The position numbers and the translations under genes were made by a program. A stretch of 64,000 nt of DNA, taken from the NCBI RefSeq assembly GCF_026151205.1, contig NC_087083.1, forward strand, positions 5,062,460 to 5,126,459, in the 5' to 3' direction. The stretch comes from Bolinopsis microptera (taxonomy: Eukaryota > Ctenophora > Tentaculata > Lobata > Bolinopsidae). The notes under the pieces were generated by a model. The model saw nothing but the letters and a program-made list of their open reading frames with translations. It ran no database searches and was not told the origin of the DNA. Shown here piece by piece: positions 33,701 to 44,905 of the stretch; within the stretch, counting starts at the first letter, position 1; each line of letters begins with the position of its first letter.

Positions 33701-36700
33701 AGCTCACTTCCTACTATTTCCTCCATCCGTCTTTTTGCGTCCACAAACTTGTTCTTTTTGGTCTTCCTTTTGCCCGGAGTTGCGTCCAAGGACATGGATC
33801 TCTCGTTTGACATGTATAGTACAGAATAGGGTAGGTTCATCTCCTTCAGAATACTCGGGGTCAAGCTAGCGTGGGGTATTGAAGTATACGCTATAGTTTT
33901 GTTGGCGGGACTAAAAGCGCTTCCCCGCACGTAAAAGCCCACGTCTTTCAGCGCATTCCATTGATTCTTTAAAGACAGTAACAGTAGTCCAGGATCTCGG
34001 AGCAGTGAGCTGTAATTGATTCTAACATTCACCCACATTGCATCCGTCTTGATCTTGTGGAGGTACCCTGCAAAGTTGACCCTGCGATGGAGCGCGTCTC
34101 GCAGCGTGAGGAACGCTACATATACAGCGTTGTAATTAGCTCCATGATACAGCGGACACACGTCCCGTAGAATATAACTTCCTGCAGATCCCTTCCAGTT
34201 TGATATCCCTCTTATCCCATCATGAGCGTACAAAACATTACTTCCTGCTTCCCCGCTCCGTGATTGGATGACAGCGCCTATTATAGCGGCAGGACCCCCC
34301 ACATAAACATCCCACTTCCTCTCATTCTCAATTATAGGTTCCAAGTCCTCCTCAATAGTTATCTTGTTCTGACCATCCTCCCATATCTTGTAGTCACGTG
34401 TTGTGTTTAGTCCCACATTGTGCTGCCGCTTTACTTCCGGGAATACCCTGCCGAAGAATTCTGTGACGTCATCGGGTCCGGTTATGACGTCATCAACCAT
34501 GCGTTTGTTCTCTATTCTTGTTTCTAACTCAGCGATGATGTCTTTACCGTTTGTGAAGGTTGGAACGTGGTCATGTGGTATGGAAATAGGCGGAAACTCT
34601 CTCTGATCTTCCATATTTTACTGAACAGATTATATTGTGAAATATGTGAATTAATGTAACATTATGCTCATATAAAATCCGGATTGGAGTATTATTTATG
34701 AGTCGCATTGTTGTAATGTATTCTGGGTAAAATTATCTTTATCCCGGTTGTTGCGACAAGTAAAAATGCTCTTATTATTCAAACGTTTTTTAGTAACAAG
34801 TACATAATAAACAGGGTGTAACATATTTTATACTTTACAGACAGGGGATTGTCTACACATATGTAGTGATTTTTAGTGATATTTATAGGTTTTGTTTACT
34901 TTCTGAGTACAGGGACCACATCTCACACACGCACACTTCCGCCTCCTATTCAACACACTACCCTTACAACATCAATCAAACCATATTAGGCTCCCACGTT
35001 TCACACTTCTCATTGGTCAGTACGATTCCCGCCATTTCCACTCCACACTAGATACATACCTACACACTTCACATCATGCACCTGTTCACCGTTGTAGCAC
35101 TCCATGCTTCTGTATCATGTGTAGTATATTTAGTAGTAGTTTTAGGAATGTACAGTATTTACTATAAAAGTTTGTCGTCGTATAAATTAGTTTTGTTATG
35201 AATTTTGTTATGACTTTTTTGTATCGAATTTTTGGATAAAGTTGATTGATTAAAAATAAATTAATGTACACAAAATTTGCCTCAGATATATGTTTTTTAC
35301 GTTTTGAATTTTTAACACTTGTTTTTAGATCATGAATACGATGTAGTTACATTGAAACGTCGAGTAATCTCCTTTCCCTAATAAGAGCATTTTTACTTGT
35401 CGCAACAACCGGGATAAAGATAATTTTACCCAGAATACATTATGCTCATAAATATATAACATTGTGCTCATAACTATGACTTAAATGTTGGGTAGATAGT
35501 AAACACTAAACACAGCCTTGGTTAATAACTTCTAAATGGATTGTTAACTATCATTGTGATCAAAACCAATTTATAGTGTTTTCAAAAATAATTTAAAATC
35601 AAACCATTCTCGGACAAATGATACTAGACACAAAAAAAAAACAAAAACAAAAAAAAAGTGATAAAATCTTCAGAACAGATAAAAACAAACAGGAATTCTT
35701 GAGAATTAAGAATATAATATGATATACATGGCCCTGTACTCGACGGCCTGTACTTGCTGTGTCAGTCAATGCATATCAAATTCAAACTGGTTACAGTGAG
35801 TTTGAGGTTAAATGAATTATTGTCAACCGGTTAAAACCGGATTGTTTTTTGCGAATTTTGGATACAGGCCATGTTTTTAGGTTTGTCTGTAGGACAAGCA
35901 TCAACAATATATGTAATGTAGAAATTGATATAGCGATCAAAATAATGATGAATGAGTAAAACGTTCATTTATGGACTTATCAAAAGCAGTTAGGGAAACT
36001 GTTAGCAATAAATTTGTTCATGTTTAACAAGTACGGGTAAACCGCCCCTAAAATGTCAGCCACCCCTAAAATGCCACTCTTGATTGATTGGATCCCAGCT
36101 TCTTAAAAAGTATCTTACCTAATCATTTGTAACTCCTAAACATAAAAAAATATCATTCGGACCCTGCCACATCCTGAAATTGAATCTAAATGATGCCATA
36201 AGGGCATTTTTTTCACTTTGTACGAATTTTTTACTTTTGAAAAAAAGCGCACAATTTTATAACTCTGGGATTCATTAATATTAACTCGGTTTTGGTCTAG
36301 GATAGTGATATTTACATATTTTAGCAACTTTGTACATATGACTGGAGATATGGAAAGTAATACATTACTCAATATTACTACCCTCCCCTAAAATGTCACC
36401 TGGCCGCCCCCTAAAATGTCATTTTATCAGATTCTGGCTTTGAGACTACAAGCACCATAAAATGGAGGTACCAGCCTATTAAACATCATATTTAGCATCT
36501 AATGGTAATATTGGAAAGCTTTGGCAGCTCAAGGAATTAGTTTTATATTATTAATCGCAATAAACATCCCCTAAAATGTCTAATTATCCCCCCTAAAATG
36601 TCATTTTAACCTGATCAAATTACTCAGGCTTTTCCTAAGATGCAATGCATTGCTACATACAAGAACAGCTCCTTCCAGCCAAATTTATCTCAATCTGGCC

Positions 36701-38561
36701 TAGAAAATGCCAATAAGTCAATAAAAGTTCAATTTAAAATAAAGTTCTTCATAAATGCCAAAAAAATGTGGGAGAATAATTACCTCCGACGGGTATCGAA
36801 CGTGCAATCTGCTGCCAGTGAGCAAACGTGCCTACCACTCACGCCACCAGGTCCTAGTAAGGTCTGTAATATTTATATATATATACGCGCGGTTTCTGCT
36901 AATTCTAGATGCCTGCTAATTCTGCTATGCCTTTGATCTTTTAATGAATTTCTTCTTCTCCTTATCCCTACTACACATATCGTTAATAGTTGATGTTAAT
37001 AATTAACAAGTGCCAAAACAAGAGCTATTATCGCACACCATGCGAACAAACAACAAATTTGACATTTTAGGGGAGAAAAAAATGACATTTTAGGGGGCAT
37101 ATCATAGGTTTACCATAAACTAGTAGTTTTTGACATCCAATTTTGCTAAAAGCAGTCAAATCTAGTCTATAGAGAAGGTCAGATCGATTACTGGGTTGGC
37201 TTAGTTAACTACAGGTCACTAAAATTGCCAAAATGCAGGATGATGTTAAAAATCCCAAAAAATGCAATTAAAACATGCAATTTGCACTAGGTTAAAATCA
37301 CATTGAATCCATTTCCTTTGTGTCAATTGTTAGTTTATAACTAGATAATCTAACTACAGGTGTAAATTTTGTTGACTGAGTTACTGTTTTGCCGTCAGTT
37401 CTGGGTATTCAAAAAAAAGTCCCCAAAAAGTCACAAAAAGTAAATTGACTAAATTCACCATTTTTTTTCAACAGAGAGAGAAATTCTGGTCAACACCTCT
37501 CAGAAATAGGTTATATTTGTCCCAGAAGTGGTTAAAATTAATAATTGAGCAACATTCTGAGTGCTACACAACCTGTTTTAGCTGACATTTTAGGGGTGGT
37601 GCATGTGACATTTTAGGGGGTAATTACGGTTTTGAGGCACTTCCTTTAGTGAGTGAATGTTTTCAAGTAGCTTAATGTTTTAATAAGACAAAACAAATAG
37701 TACTAGTGACAAAATATAAATCAGGCCTCCTGTACATTTTGTAATTATCACACATATAGAGTTGACATTTTAGGGGAGGTGTTTTAAAAGTGACCCCATT
37801 TCAACGTCAAAAAAATTGTACCTGATTTTATTTTCAAATTTCCAAATCTTCCTGGCAGGCTAGAAAAAGGTTTAAATATTATTCCTAGACACTTCAGAAC
37901 CCTGTAAATTTAGCCCTAACTCGGCAATCTGGGCCCAAAAAACAGGTGACATTTTAGGGGCGGTTTACCCGTAACAGCCTTCAGATAAAGATGTCAGTTA
38001 CCAAACATCCAAATTTTCACGATTATAGATGATTAAAAAAACTAATAAAAATATCCTTTTCTTACATTGATTATAAATATACTGTAAACAGTATAACTTA
38101 TATTTCTTATTGAGATTTTTAATATCTTTATTTAAAGCAGTTTGCTGAAATCACAGAAACGTGGAGGATGCAGAATACTCTAATTGATATTATTGGATAC
38201 GAAGTTTGCTAATTGTATTATTACAATAATAAATTAATCGATTAATTACCGTATATTTTCAAATATCAAACCATCGGCATTGATAACATCCGGATAGCCA
38301 AATAAAAACGAAAGTTAACTAATCAACTAATTATCTGATTAACTAAATATTTATTAGATAATTAATAATTAACTAGATAATTAACTATCAAATAACCCTA
38401 CCGAGTTTCTTGAGTCCGATGGTGAGGATCTGCGCGGATTTACAAGAATGTGTAAAAACAATGCACGTTTCCTCTCCTACACGTGTCTGTAAGGTGTGTG
38501 CTAGCGCGGTGTTACGCATCAGCTCCGGCACCAGCATGTAGTGCTGTTTCAACGTCTCTAC
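30744..38561 (-). CDS. DDX49: DDX49/Dbp8-type DEAD-box RNA helicase, C-terminal half only
   Basis: Four joined exons: 38402-38561, 31733-31847, 31451-31623, 30744-31066. The first gives [12 protein letters not shown] and [14 protein letters not shown] (start of RecA domain 2). The second gives LHSQMNQ and ATDVASR (motifs IV-V). The third gives [17 protein letters not shown] and [12 protein letters not shown] (motif VI), followed by TQYDIERL, which is typical of DDX49. The fourth is a Lys/Arg-rich nucleolar-type tail. Family members act in 18S rRNA maturation in the nucleolus. The Q motif, Walker A, DEAD and SAT exons (about 220 aa) should lie upstream, but I find none in 38562-40124, where a + strand gene begins. 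They may be beyond a gap, in a distant exon, or lost. The 6.5-kb intron after the first visible exon holds FAD-like copy 2 and several transposons. Confidence 0.8.
31868..32049. mobile_element. 182-bp MITE with pogo/Tigger-like ends
   Basis: The left end CAGTAAAACCCCGAT and the right end (reverse complement CAGTAAAACCCTAATTTACC) are imperfect terminal inverted repeats. The interior repeats GATTTACCGC. Ends starting CAGTAAAACC resemble pogo/Tigger-type transposons. TA is present on the left only. It lies 20 bases from a helicase exon. Confidence 0.6.
32584..34611 (-). CDS. FAD (DAO-type) oxidoreductase-like protein, copy 2
   Basis: One uninterrupted frame of about 675 codons in a helicase intron, on the helicase strand. 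It is the same protein type as copy 1 (3522-5549) and keeps the Gly/Ala loop VYVGGPAA, the LITSLGP strand and the [10 protein letters not shown]-terminal motif. Identity to copy 1 is uneven by eye: about 74% over the first 110 residues, against about 97% between the ERVLSKQ and DYGYG segments, where silent sites also agree. An acceptor-like CTGTTCAG lies just upstream of the start, as in copy 1, so both may share a 5' UTR intron. No frame damage is seen, so it is probably functional. The substrate is unknown. Confidence 0.75.
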   Translation of the reverse strand, partial: EDQREFPPISIPHDHVPTFTNGKDIIAELETRIENKRMVDDVITGPDDVTEFFGRVFPEVKRQHNVGLNTTRDYKIWEDGQNKITIEEDLEPIIENERKWDVYVGGPAAIIGAVIQSRSGEAGSNVLYAHDGIRGISNWKGSAGSYILRDVCPLYHGANYNAVYVAFLTLRDALHRRVNFAGYLHKIKTDAMWVNVRINYSSLLRDPGLLLLSLKNQWNALKDVGFYVRGSAFSPANKTIAYTSIPHASLTPSILKEMNLPYSVLYMSNERSMSLDATPGKRKTKKNKFVDAKRRMEEIVGSELIKERVLSKQETLDRGYDPEYVFNLTERPGSGAFPMSIDEDMEQDIISGGGEVRSQSRLVSILVKPVRGGEDCQVTRVRWEDTVTGQMSTTGVNSLITSLGPSMTTLRVQPGNNQSLLGRLTRVFQPSNLMEKMMLATANTMIFLIKIDKTKVPDFQLSKFRDDYGYGNKRYLMLAEREVDISGTPYHVFAMQASGGGLFPYRHCHPETALNVINTVFGTSLQLDTPGIQYEIISVRTCSRGVTAQNFMRLSAPAANMAMVYGLGGLGMGTMVPNALLLKALITQRGLLAEGRISEDQFRDNLKKGQFDEVPHWESGNPFSRDYYKFFDMRSSRATARQLFRFNTSCSRNIQKQGFKAQLVLPFIKLLRFKR
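34716..35440. mobile_element. 725-bp MITE with perfect 62-bp terminal inverted repeats and TA flanks
   Basis: Bases 34716-34777 (from ATGTATTCTGGGTAAAATTA) are the exact reverse complement of 35379-35440. TA dinucleotides flank both ends. The interior has no transposase. The perfect arms imply a recent insertion. It sits 100 bases upstream of FAD-like copy 2 and inside the helicase intron. Confidence 0.85.
36034..37971. mobile_element. 1.94-kb non-autonomous DNA transposon with mirrored subterminal motifs
   Basis: The 25-bp ends CGGGTAAACCGCCCCTAAAA (36034) and its exact reverse complement (ending 37971) are flanked by TA. The 13-mer CCCCTAAAATGTC and close variants recur six times in the left part (36046, 36064, 36385, 36409, 36569, 36591 approximately). 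Its reverse complement GACATTTTAGGGG recurs six times in the right part (37060, 37083, 37583, 37607, 37763, 37948 approximately). Such subterminal repeats are usually transposase binding sites. There is no long open frame. Confidence 0.8.
36782..36852 (-). other. Degenerate tRNA-like segment inside the 1.94-kb element
   Basis: On the minus strand, GGTGGCGTGAGTGGTAGGC resembles a pol III A box and CGTTCGATACCC resembles a B box, about 35 bases apart in a 71-base segment with ACCT/AGGT ends. The anticodon and T stems do not pair well, so this is a tRNA-derived relic (SINE head) at best, not a tRNA gene. Confidence 0.3.
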
Positions 38562-40124
38562 CTGCAGGTATTAATAGTTTAATTAATTAATTAGATAATT
38601 AATGTCATCAAATAGTTTTTTTAGAACTTTTTGATACGTTGAACATGTGATTGAAATTATAGAATTTTGAAAGGTTGATTTCAAATTTAATAATAATAGT
38701 ATTCACGATTTGTTTTAATTGTTCGAATATCAGGCTGATTATCGGATCTTATTAAATCATCGATCTTGTAACAATCGATTTAAATTGGTCACCTTTTAAA
38801 CATTCAAGTTGGGGCGAGATAATTCATAAGTTAAATTCATGATTAAAATAATCCATGTCCCCACTTATCATTTGCATTAGTCACTATATTTGCATTAGTC
38901 ACTACTATTTTCTGTATGGTATTTGAAGTTTTAATAGCCTTGATCTGTATGTAGACTAGCGCTAGAAGGACGCTATAATTTATCTCCATAAAACATAACC
39001 CCAGCTGTAACTAATCATGGTCCCCACGTGACCCCCCAACGTGGCCTCAAAGTCAAATAAACCTTTCATTCTACCCGACCACCGGTACAATAACCTGTAG
39101 CCCAACAACCAAGATAACAACTTTATTTATTTAAATCTAAATACAGTATGTGCCTAATTGTCGAGTTGTCGGCTGAAAAATTGTTTTTATGGTAATTAAT
39201 ATACAGGTGTGAGCGGCAATAACTTCAGGACCAATAACTTCAGGCGACTGCGTTGAATTAATCATGTGCCCTGATTATGAGAGATGTGTCTAATTTCAAC
39301 TCTTTGGATATGATATTGTCATATTGTGGGCAAGTGCAGTGTTTTTTGGAGGCCACGGGAAAGTTAAGAATTCGACTTCGCTATCTAATTAAAGTTTGAA
39401 TTTTCTAGTTATATTCATACGTATGCTCGACCACAGCTGATAGCAAACAATGTAACTCCACAATTTCGGTAACCGCCTGCCTTTTCAAAGGTGTTATCAA
39501 TTGCTGACGTATAACTATTATATGAGACAAATGTTTGCGCTATGCCGCTCCCTCCTTTTTCTGGGGGGTTCTAACCTCAATTTGCCTTTTTTGGGCACCG
39601 AATGAGCTAATGAGGCAAATTGAGGTGGGAACTCCCCCGCCCTCTTTTCTCTGGAAAAACGTATATTTCAAGAGCATTTAGCACCACTTGTATGCTATAA
39701 GTACCACAGCTGGTAGCAAAAATGGCACTCATTTTGATAACCACATTTCAGACACTACTATGCTGTTAGTAATCGATGAAGTAAAAGACAAGACAAAAAC
39801 ACTTTACTCTACCATCTTACGAGGATCATGAGTGCAGATCTGAAACTTGCTGCTTTTCTAATGTTTTTGACTTTCGTAGCACCAAGGATTTAGGTAGATC
39901 TTTGCTAGGTGTTTACTCGATGGGTGATAAATTCTAGCATAGTGAAGATTTTAAAGCTTAGAATCAAGGAAACGCTTAAAATATGAGAGCGTCTTTTGAG
40001 ACACCAGCCCATTGTTTTTCCCTAATATAAAATCTAAGAGAGCAGATTCAATAGTTGATTAACTTATTTGCATTACTCGTAGTTAATGTATCTCGAATAA
40101 GAACGATGTAACAGCTGTAAAGTG
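38562..40124. other. Region between the helicase exon and the secreted-protein gene
   Basis: No exon was recognised here on either strand, although the 5' part of the helicase is expected in it. An imperfect inverted repeat lies at about 39555-39660, with CCTCAATTTGCC facing GGCAAATTGAGG. Confidence 0.4.
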
Positions 40125-42225
40125 ATGAACCGCAGTCATCTACTTCTACTCGTGATGATATTGAATTGGTGCCTCTACTTCGCAGCTTCCGCAGCTGATG
40201 ATGATGGTAATAATGTTATGAGTTGATTGAACGTGAACCAAGAACATGTTTAGTATATACAATTCAAGCTATCTAATAATATCCAGGAAATCATTTAATT
40301 TGCTAAATGTTAACGCAGAAGGAGTAAAATAATAGAAAGGGCAATCCTCAGGATTTATATTAATAATTTCATTTATAATTAAACTCATAATAATAATTTA
40401 AACCTTACAGGATGGATACCTGTTAACCGAAACCAGATAATCAACCACAACCTAGAGACAACACCACTAGAAATAAAAACTGAACGCGTAATAGGTGACG
40501 AAGAACTTCGCGTGATGTTCCACAACACAGCAGGGGAAAGTGCAGGAGGCTTCCTCGTCAGATTAAACGCCAACTCAAAGGACACTTTCGAAGTATACAA
40601 ATGCCGATCGAGATTTAAACGCTTTCCGCTTGAAGTTCCGACTGATCAGGATAGGATTTGGAGGATTGCCAAACAAAATGGTCACGTGATTGAAGTACAT
40701 TGCAATGAGGTTCGGGTATTGAGTGTAGAGCTCACAGACTCTGAGTGTTCTGACAAGGACTGGAAAGCAGAATGGAATGTGGAAGTCGTCAAAATAAGTT
40801 TTGCGTCAAATGACACGGCTGCTGACTTCTATCGTCCTTATATAGGTAGTTTATTTACTATAGTATAGTTCTATGGTTACCCTAAGGAACAATATTTGAT
40901 GACAATAAAACCCTTCGCTATGGCAATAAATTCGGAAATTTTAATGGGAATGAGTAATGACTATTATGAACCCTTTAGGCATATTATTAGGACTGTCACT
41001 TCAATAAAACTCTAAACGTAACATGCCCAAAAATTCAGTGTGTTCCGGTCTGAACGAATTCTGGGACAACATGATAGCAGAGCTTCCAGTTAGAAAAGGA
41101 ACAGCTGTAATACTCAGCTGTAGGGCTGGGTACCAACTAAGTGGCGATACGACAGTGGTCTGTCTAGGAGATACAACCTTTGGATACCCCCAATTGGAAC
41201 CCAAATGTGGTAAGAATTGTTCACATTCCAGACTTAAGGATTAAACTGATTTTTTGAAGAACCGAACTTTTGTTATTTGTCGTAGAAACGTGTAAATCAG
41301 AAGTTTTTTACATTCATCATTGTTCATCCGACTCATCAATAATATTCATAGTGCTAGAGACTTCAGAATACACTCCCAACAAATTATATTGGTACAAAAA
41401 AATAACTATCGTGCTCATTTCAGATGCATGCTCTGCTGGGACCTATAGAAACGATGACAGGGGTACTATGACCGAATGTGCGCCTTGTGGTGACAACGAG
41501 TTCAGTGCTAAGGGAGCCCACCACTGTCCATCTTGCGGGGACGGAAGAGTTGCTAATGATGATAAATCCAAATGTGGTACGTTAAAAGTTTACCACCATC
41601 AGCAATTTCAGGCAAATTGAATATTTTTGAATCCATTAACTTCAACTTTCATCAATATCTTTTCCGTTATTCTTCATCATTACACCCAGTTTCAAATTAA
41701 CACACAGTTATCACCACTTTGTCAGTAACATGCCAAGCTGGCAGCTACAGAAAAGATGATATGGTAGAATGTGAAGGGTGTGAAGATGACAGCATTAGTT
41801 CCGAGGGTGCTGGCGAGTGTAACCCATGTAGCAGCGATGAGGAAGCTAATGGCCAGAGAACCAAGTGTGGTATGTTAGGAACTCCTCGATTGACGACTGG
41901 ACGTAGCATGGAACATTTGGAGTTCAAAGACTTTCCTTCAATCAAATTTATCAAATTTATCCATCTTAAGTAGCTAAACATTTCTAGAAATATACTAAAT
42001 TTCAAATCAATTCCTCTAGATAAATTTTGTGACGGGTTTGTGATAACAAACGCGATAGTCTCGCCAGTTGGGCTTGTTAAAGAAGGAGATATCGTGATAG
42101 TCACGTGTTTAAAGAGAAACCGTTACATACTGATCGGTGATAAGAAGGTAACTTGTGGTGCTACCGGGGAATGGTCCTTAAAACCTGAATGCAGAAGATG
42201 CGGTAGGATTTATTTTTTAGTATAA
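40125..42225 (+). CDS. Secreted modular protein: unknown 145-aa module, sushi, two GCC2/GCC3-like repeats, sushi
   Basis: Exons: 40125-40206, 40411-40845, 41039-41209, 41424-41576, 41726-41869, 42020-42202 (or to the stop at 42225 if the last donor is not used, 396 aa). Exon 1 is a signal peptide (MNRSHLLLLVMILNWCLYF, ending near ASA). Exon 2 is one module (GWIPVNRNQIINHN to FYRPY) that I cannot name. Exon 3 is a four-Cys sushi/CCP domain (LSCRAGYQLSG). Exons 4 and 5 are Cys-rich repeats (CSAGTYRNDD, CQAGSYRKDD) of the GCC2/GCC3 or ephrin-receptor-like type. Exon 6 is a second sushi domain (VTCLKRNRYILIG). Every intron is phase 1, the hallmark of shuffled extracellular modules. The protein should be secreted and adhesive or immune-like. 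More exons may follow. Confidence 0.75.
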
Positions 42226-43969
42226 CTATAACATTAACGTTTGGTAAATATTTGAGGACTTCCATAATGTTTAATTTAGAACAAGAAACAAAATAAAATC
42301 AAGCGAGGAATTTGAAGAAAAGCTCGATTGGGGATCAGCTTTTATTCAAAACTCCTAATTCTCTTCAGAGACGTTTATACGTTATTTATCTTCAATACAG
42401 ATTTATCATTATCATTCGATAACATATCTTTCTTTAGCAGTAATTTCTGTAACAGCAATTCTTGGAAAAATTGTATTGGTTATTTATAACTCTGATGACA
42501 TATTTTAACTAATCGAGGAATTCTCATCACAAAACAATCATGCTCAGTTTGAGGAGTACAACTATTAACCATTAACTAATCAGATGTATCAAATGAACTA
42601 ATAAAACAGAAATACGTCTTAAAATGCTGTAAGTCGTGTAACATAATAGTTCCAGAAATATATTAGAAAATGTCTAGAGTAATTTCTTTTTATCTGATGA
42701 AAGAACGAGGGTTCAGATTATGACGCCTTTGGATTAAGTTTAACTGATAACTGATAGCTACATTTTAAAAATGTTGTAACTTTTACGATCTTCTAGGCCC
42801 TGTGTGATTAACTCAAGGACATATAATTTTAAATGTTCAAAGAGAGGCCGGACTAAGGTTGCCCACGAAAGGATAGCATGAAGATTATCTGCCTGCCTCT
42901 GGGGTATGCGGTCTGGACACGTAAATTGGTCGGCGGCGGTCTGACTACTAGATATCCAAACCGCGGTCTACTGAGTACTGGTACATGATTGTGTTGTGAA
43001 ACTGATGTATATGAATTGATTTCTTAATATCAATCTACATTGAAGAACTAATTTATCGTTTACAGCTTTATTTGTTAATCTGACGGCCAATACCTCAAGG
43101 ACCGCGGTCTGGGTCAACATTTTATAGGTTTATCTTTTATGAAACAAATAATAAACATGTTTGTTGTTTGGGGACCGGTTTTTGGTACACCGGCCAATGT
43201 TTACAAAATCATATGATTATATATAACAATATGATTTTATTTAATATACGTGAATATAAAAATTGACAATTATGATGCAACCTTTAACGTCTATTCATAA
43301 AAAAAACAAAAACTTGAAAAATTAAAACTTGCATATCATGATTTATTAACATAGTGACAAATAATTTGATTTGATACGACAGATGATCACATAACGTATT
43401 TTATACGCTACTTGTGTCAGATTAATGATTAGTGGGCAGTGCAGAGTCGATGGTATAGTACTATGTATCAGTATAGTGCTCTTGATTGAAGTTAAAACAA
43501 ATCTTACTATATATAAAGCGAGACGATATATATATATTTATTTATCCGCACCATTTTACTGACACCACGGCATCAACTTTAACACGGGTTTCCGCAAAAA
43601 CCGTACAAGATATAAAACTGAAACTTTTTTAACTGATTCAAATGCTTTAATGGCCTTCAAATCAGCATGAAAAAATCGAAAATTGGCCAAGGAATAAGGA
43701 TTTTAGTACCCAAAATTTGGACCCCCAAGTGGTGTCAAAAACGCGAATTAAATAGGTAATAATTATTTTCACTGGGGGACTTTAGGGTAGGAAACTGATC
43801 CGGCCACCAAAAGAGCCTTGACACCAGTCTTAAAGGTTTGACGGGTTCCTGCTAGTAAGAATAACTGAGCACATAATTTTATGATTTTTTGTCTACGACT
43901 CACATAAACCCCAACCTCAGTCTTACCAATTATATTCTTGCAAAAACCAATGCTCAGTGATCACCTCAT

Positions 43970-43970
<1 letters not shown>
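42226..43970. other. Spacer upstream of the PLAT-F5/8C cluster
   Basis: No supportable gene. At 42841-42960 it carries a segment (GAGAGGCCGGACTAAGG, CACGAAAGGATAGCATGAAG) also found at about 48101 and 53609 in the duplicated blocks. This marks the left edge of the duplicated region. Confidence 0.6.
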
Positions 43971-44189
<219 letters not shown>

Positions 44190-44905
44190 TGATAATTTGC
44201 AGATTTTTCCTACAAGGAACCGTAGGTACCTGGCCTTAGGGCCAACAAATTAGGGTTACAATAAATTTGGTTACTATAATTTTGGTTGCCATAATATTGG
44301 GCACAAATTTCGCAAATTTTAGTCTATAACAATTTTAGTCGAATTTTTTGACTTTTGGAGACCATTTTCCATTCCATTGTTTTGATTTTTCCATTATTAA
44401 GCTAGTTTAAAAAAAATTCGCATATAAAGTCATACTTTATAGTGAACTAAGTACAGACAACGGAAATTTCCCATGGGCCCACGTGTGCACCGCGCGCCAA
44501 ACGGTCACGTTCACAAATTATCAACCTCGTGATCCTGTAACTTCGCTTATTCGGGCCGCAAATTCCCTCCAGCAAGCTGTCGGGAATTATCACGCGTAGC
44601 CCGAAGAAGCGGAAGTATTATTATATTGTAATTGGTGCGTGAGTACGCCTATAATTACCGCTGCAAAGCACGAGTTTCTGAGAGGACCGCAACCTTTGGC
44701 TCTATAATTTTCTAATGACCTACTTCAAAATTTATTTTTAATATTATATATATAATATAATAAGACCTTAGTAAAGACAAACGGAGAACACGTGCTAATT
44801 AAACGGGAGGGAGAGGTGTTGCTAAGGAGAGTAGGTCCTTACTTTACAATTCAACTGTTTTGTTTTGCATGCTTTCGAACAGCTAAGGTAACATTGACAA
44901 ATAGA

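Noticed and set aside
36046-37960. TTTTAGGGG repeats as interstitial telomere sequence
   Set aside because: The units are dispersed, switch orientation at the centre and lie inside an element with terminal inverted repeats; they are not tandem TTAGGG.
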